Origin: Asterias rubens | Taxonomy: Eukaryota; Echinodermata; Asteroidea; Forcipulatida; Asteriidae | DNA length: 64,000 bases | Assembly: GCF_902459465.1 (NCBI RefSeq) | Contig: NC_047063.1 | Location: forward strand, 2,170,001-2,234,000 | Direction of reading: 5' to 3' | Shown here: in pieces, positions 58,979-64,000 of the stretch | Numbering within the stretch: position 1 is the first letter of the stretch | How the letters are laid out: each line of letters starts with the position of its first letter | Made by a program: the position numbers and the translations under genes | Notes under the pieces: generated by a model | Told to the model about the DNA's origin: nothing | Seen by the model: only the letters and a program-made list of their open reading frames with translations | Databases searched by the model: none

Positions 58979-61900
58979 GGTGTTGTCGCGATGAAGGGTA
59001 TTAATATCAAAACGTGAATTTAATTTTCAATGATCGTATCATCTGGAACATAATTTGTTTACTATTTAATAATAAAAGTAGGTGATGAAGAGGCAAGGCA
59101 ATAAAAAGCAATGGCGCAACGTTGACAAAAATTCCCAAAACTTTAGTTTTATCTGTTAAATAAAACGTGTTAGATTTAATTAATTCTTTCGGGAAAAAAA
59201 ATCTAGCTAGGCCTAGGTCTAAATCTGACTACATTTACGGCCTAGGCTGTCCTGGCTGTATGATTTGATTAATTCATACCAAACAGAAGTAGAGAAATTC
59301 CTCAAAGTTCCTTGTCCAGGCGTTGATCGAGGATGTCAGTTGTCGATGTCACGCAGCACGGATGTGAAGATCACGGAGCGGCGAAAGCAAGTGGTAGAGC
59401 ACAGTGCGCCGGCGAGTTGTGCCACGTACGTCGGCAAGACCGGTTGTCTTGAGAGCATTCTAGGCTTGTGATTGGCTCATAGTTCATTTCTATGGTGAGC
59501 ATTAATCGTTGATCTGCGCCCTCTATATATTTATAAAAACAATTTATGTGACAAACGACTCCATGTGTTAAAATATTAGCCAGAATAACTGCAAAGATTG
59601 TAATAAAACAAAATCAAAAATTTTAAAACTGCTCTGGTGAGTCAAAAACTTTGGACCTTGTTTAGCCGACTGTTATTTTTATTATTTAACACGAACGAGC
59701 CTATTACTCCGTGTCTGGGATAGTCTGGCTCCCAGACCTAAATACTTTTGATTACATGTGTTGAATGACCGGTTCGTCAGAAAATAATTTGTCAATAAAC
59801 CAGACTAAAGCGTGGTCGCACCACAGATCATGACCACGTCCATTTTAATGTGTAGGGGCTTTTTATGGTGTTTACCAATAATAATGAGTTGAAGTCCCAG
59901 TCTTTCGTTTGTCCTTTCTTTGTAATTTTATTTATAGTTTTTAATGTTTAAAAGTGTGATTGATCTTATTTTAAGATTGAACAGTATGAAAATACTGAAA
60001 TAAAAGTATCCTGTAAAGTTGATCTGACATGACTGTTTCGATTTGGTTGATCATTTTTTGACTTTAATCAGTGTTTTTTAAAATTTAAATCATTCAGTGG
60101 TCTACTGTACTTCTTGTTAATGATATTCCTGCGCTGCACAAGGTAACTTTTGAAGTTAGCAGTAGTGTGTTCTCCGTTAGGTCGTGCTTGTCTGGCTCTG
60201 CTTCGCCGTTGGCGGCGCCATGATTAAGAGGTTTTTCGGCTAAAGGGGGCGCCATTAATTTGCCCGCCTCGTGAAAAATATGCTGCCGACATGACCGTCC
60301 CTTATTCGGACAAATTAGTAGGATGATATTAATTTTTATATCGGTAAATGTAAACCTTACCATTGTTTGTAAACATTGACGCCATTTGTATGGCCTGCCG
60401 CAAGCCCACCGATTGAAAACATGGATAGCAACCTACTTTGCCCCAAAACAGTCTCATAACACTTAAGAAATAAAAGGCTGGCTATGAATTCTGTAGCTTT
60501 GCATTATTTACTTTTGTGTAGTTTTAACAATCAACTCAGTTCTTTAATATTTCTTCTTCATTTTTGCAGCGTCGGTCGGCATGGTTTACCGAGCCCTGGT
60601 TGGCAAAAATATGTTCTTTGTTTTTTACATGGGCGCGTGCATATCCGTTATAATGCCAATACCAATGCCCGTCTGTTTGTGAAAACGACAAAATGCGATT
60701 CCTGAGATAAGCGCCCCTTTTATACGCAATTAATACTTCAGCAAAGTTTTGCTCAAGAATGTTTGTCTTTGTCCATAATGTGGGTTTAAGGCCAATACGT
60801 GTAAAAGACGACGGATTTGAGCAACAAGATTTTATCCAATTAGTCCCGGACAATTTTGGGAAAATATGCATTTTTTAGAATTAAAACGAAACAGAATTAC
60901 TTGTAATAACCCACGCGGGATTTCGGATACACATTTGGCGAAATAGATTGAGGATAATATTATATTAAAAGAAAACAGGAATGCGGAATAGGAATTTTGG
61001 AAGGAAACAAACAAATAAAACAAAACATGCGAATGGCATAAGATGAAAACAAAAATCAAACATGCTACCGGCCGAGGTATAATTATACATATTGCATCTT
61101 TTCTTCTCTCCCTTTCTGTCCCGTGTAAGTTTTCTCTCTTCCCCAAGCGACCCCCCCCCCCCCCCTGCCTCAGGGCGTGTCGTTGTTGTAGGCCTAACTT
61201 AAATTTACTGGCCAACTTCTAGCTACGGGTGAACACATTCTGGAGATCATAACAAATTATTTGAAAATGAAACTTCTTCATACGATCTCTTGACAAGAAT
61301 TTTGAAGCAATACAAAATCAAATGAAATACTTGGTAGCACGAATAATGTCGGGATCCCATTATATCAATTCATTTTTAGAAAGCTTACACAAAGCTTGTA
61401 TTATGACATCAATACAGTTTAATCTCATAATTTTTCTTTTTTTATTAAATTACAAAAAATAGGCCCAAATGTATTGAAATTGGGCATGATAATAAAATGT
61501 GATAATTTGCCAGAGCGCATGGATAACACCTTTTAAGTGGACTCGGGGTATGACAAAGAGTACCGTCATTTTGAGACAATTTGCTATTTCCTTTTATTGT
61601 TCTTTACTTTTTAAGACTTATTCAAATAATAAACACATTTTTCCATCACTTAACAACATCTTGGTAAGATACGGTCACCCCAACTCTGAAGTGGGGATTA
61701 TACCCAGCCAACCGGATTTTGTTAGTTCCGTGGAAGATCGTCAAAGAACGGGAAGCCCCCGACAATTTTGAAATTGTCTGGGTGATTCGGGAATCCTTTT
61801 TTAGTGTATTCCAACCTAATTCTAGATTATTCTTACACATTTCATAGGGTTATTTTATGTGTTTCTGGGTGATTCTCGAGTTATTCGTGTATAAATGGTA
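58979..61900. other. No supported gene
   Basis: The first 500 bp upstream of the transposase includes a CpG-richer patch at about 59320-59450 that could be its promoter. Minus-strand frames of 89-127 codons near 60094-61215 have no recognisable domain. A poly-C tract of about 15 sits at 61149-61164. Confidence 0.4.
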
Positions 61901-61904
61901 TCAT

Positions 61905-62275
61905 ACAACATTGGTAATGTTGATGGCAAAGTGTTCATACTCTGTGCGATTCAACATACACGGGAAATAACAAACCTGTGAATAGTGAGCTCAATTGGTC
62001 ACCCGTCACGGGAAAATTGTGAAAAACTGTTTCAATTTTGTCACAGCAAATTGTAGTCGTTGATAGCCATGGAAAATCTATGACTATATCAACGATCATT
62101 CGGCCGGACCATCGTTTGAAAAACTACAAAATTAATGTTTTCTATAGAAAATGGAAGAATTTCAGACGCTAAAATTTCACTGGATGACTTGTACCTACTT
62201 ATAAGTAAGTAATTTCATTCTTACTCAACAATTCTGATTAAGGGTTTCTGCAAATGGTGTATCCTCCCTTTAAAG
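61905..62275. mobile_element. Diverged TTAA-type MITE remnant
   Basis: Shares ATTCAACATACACG, ATAACAAACCTGTGAA and GAGCTCAATTGGTC with family 2 and ends GGTGTATCCTCCCTTTAA. The middle is unrelated (an internal TCGTTGATAGCCATGG...inverse arm), so it is a distant subfamily. Confidence 0.45.
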
Positions 62276-62329
62276 ACAAAATTGCTATATCATTCTTTAC
62301 AAAAACGCTTCAATTCAAAAATAATCTGA

Positions 62330-64000
62330 ATGGTTTGGCCAGAACTGGCCCAGATCTAACACCATCTAAGATGGTGTGGCCAGACCTGGCCCAGTTATAG
62401 CTTCATTTATCCTGGTTTAATCAGACCTGGCCCAGATTAGAAATGGTCTTACCTGGTAAGGCCAGACCTGGCCCAGATACAGCATGATCGAATCTAGTTT
62501 TGCCAGACGTGGCCCAGATCTGATATGGTGTATCTTGGTTTTGCCAGACCGGGCCAAGATCTAACATCATCTAAGATGGTGAGGCCAAACCTGGCCCAAA
62601 CATAGCATGATCTAATTGGTTTAACCAGACCTGAACCAGATCGGGCATGATCTCACCTGCTTTAAGTAGATCTGGCCAAGATAAAAAATGATCTAACTTA
62701 GTTTGGCCAGACCTGGCCCAGATAAACCATCATCTTTAATGGTGTGGCCAGACCAGCCCCAGTTATAGCTTCATTTATCCTGGTTTGGCCAGAACTGGCC
62801 CAGATCAGGAATGATCTTACCTGGTAAAGCCAGACCTGGCCCAGATACAGCATGATCGAATCTAGTTTTGCCAGACGTGGCCCAGATCTGATGGTGTATC
62901 TTGGTTTTGCCAGACCGGGCCAAGATCTATTAACATCTAAGATGGTGAGGCCAAACCTGGCCCAAACATAGCATGATCTAATTTGGTTTAACCAGACCTG
63001 ACCCAGATCAGGCATGATTTCACCTGCTTTACTAGACCTGGCCCAGATCAGAAATGATCTAACTCGATTAACCGGACCTGAACCAGATCGGGCATGATCT
63101 CACCTGCTTTAAGTAGATCTGGCCAAGATAAAAAATGATCTAACTTAGTTTGGCCAGACCTGGCCCAGATAAACCATCATCTTAAATGGTGTGGCCAGAC
63201 CTGGCCCAGTTATAGCATCATTTATCCTGGTTTGGCCAGAACTGGCCCAGATCAAGAATGATTTCACCTGCTTTAACTAGACCTGGCCCAGATCAGAAAT
63301 GATCTAACTTAGTTTGGCCAGACCTGGCCCAGATATTACATCATCTTAAATGGTGTGGCCATACCTAGCCCAGATATAGCTTCATTTTTCCTGGTTTGGC
63401 CAGAACTGGCCCAGATCAAGAATGATTTCACCTGCTTTAACTAGACCTGGCCCAGATCAGAAATGATCTAACTTAGTTTGGCCAGACCTGGCCCAGATAT
63501 TACATCATCTTAAATGGTGTGGCCAGACCTAGCCCAGATATAGCTTCATTTTTCCTGGTTTGGCCAGAACTGGTCCAGATCAGGAATGATCTCACCAGGT
63601 TCGGCCAGACCTGGCCCAGGTCAAACATGACCTAACCTGGTTTGGCAACATCTGGCCCAGATATAAAATCCTCTTAAATGGTTTTGCCAGACCTGACCTA
63701 GATCAGGAATGATCTTAACTGGTTTTGCCAGACCTGGCCCAGATTAGAAATGATCTAACCTGGTTAGGCCAGATCTGGCCCAGAACAGACATGATCTTCC
63801 CTGCTTTGGCCACACCTGGCCCAGATCTGACATGATTTAACATGGTTTACCCGGACCTGGCCGAGATCTAACATAATCTACCATGGTTTCACCGGACCTG
63901 GCCCAGATTTGACATGATATAACATGGTTTAACCGGACCTGGCCCAGATCTGACATGATATAACATGGTTTAACCGGACCTGGCCCAGATCTGACATAAT
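62330..64000. repeat. 41-bp satellite with higher-order structure, open at right end
   Basis: About forty units of roughly 41 bp are built on GGCCAGACCTGGCCCAGAT and spacers such as AATGATCTAACTTGGTTT. A four-unit, 164-bp block repeats almost exactly (compare 63248 with 63412). A longer block of about 366 bp also recurs (compare 62475 with 62841). The array runs past the window end. The 105-codon frame at 62698-63015 is a repeat artefact. Confidence 0.9.

Noticed and set aside
60536..61215. Minus-strand frames of 111 and 127 codons
   Set aside because: They run through low-complexity and poly-C sequence and show no domain, splice or start support.
62698..63015. 105-codon minus-strand frame
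   Set aside because: It lies wholly within the 41-bp satellite and is a by-product of the repeat.

Overview
This is eukaryotic, metazoan DNA: AT-rich, intron-containing genes with GT-AG splice sites, and dense transposon debris. The gene content (CYP2-clan P450s in tandem, an N-acylglucosamine 2-epimerase, a NACHT-LRR immune receptor, a CMC/CACTA-type transposase beside a DUF4806 gene) and the very abundant TTAA-flanked short repeats point to an echinoderm, most likely a sea star. That assignment is inference from gene and repeat style; no marker gene proves it.

Layout. 0.5-1.9 kb holds a broken Ty3/gypsy-like gag-protease relic, followed by one copy of a dispersed duplication (second copy at 23.3-25.3 kb). 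3.1-7.4 kb carries six consistent exons of a RENBP-type epimerase on the minus strand; its 5' exons are not visible. 10.7-21.6 kb carries two head-to-tail cytochrome P450 genes on the minus strand, sharing a four-exon structure. The upstream-strand copy (18469-21603) is intact (512 codons); the other (10676-15395) has two frameshifts and a stop. An intron of the broken copy holds a cluster of GGGTCA half-sites that includes three perfect estrogen-response-element palindromes. 15.8-16.4 kb is a Penelope-like element fragment with a hammerhead-ribozyme-like core.

17.8-29 kb is mostly repeats: MITE-like TTAA elements, a tRNA-derived SINE, long poly-C tracts and the nested second copy of the duplication. 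29.8-42.3 kb is a minus-strand NLR gene: one long NACHT-LRR exon, preceded by in-phase small exons, two of which are 36-nt look-alikes. Its big intron contains an intact antisense CR1/L2-group LINE (966 codons) and a decayed NACHT fragment. 42.4-46.3 kb contains a Penelope-like GIY-YIG fragment, a 24-bp satellite and a 2-kb element with hairpin-bearing terminal inverted repeats.

46.4-59 kb holds a seven-exon DUF4806 gene and, 0.5 kb upstream on the same strand, an intronless CMC-type transposase of 771 codons. These may be two cargo genes of one large DNA transposon. 59-62 kb shows no convincing gene. 62.3 kb to the end is a second satellite, of about 41-bp units arranged in a 164-bp higher-order repeat. 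It shares a CCAGA(T/C)CTGG core with the 24-bp satellite.

Exon limits were placed by eye from splice motifs, reading phase and family similarity remembered without a search; no alignment or transcript data were available.
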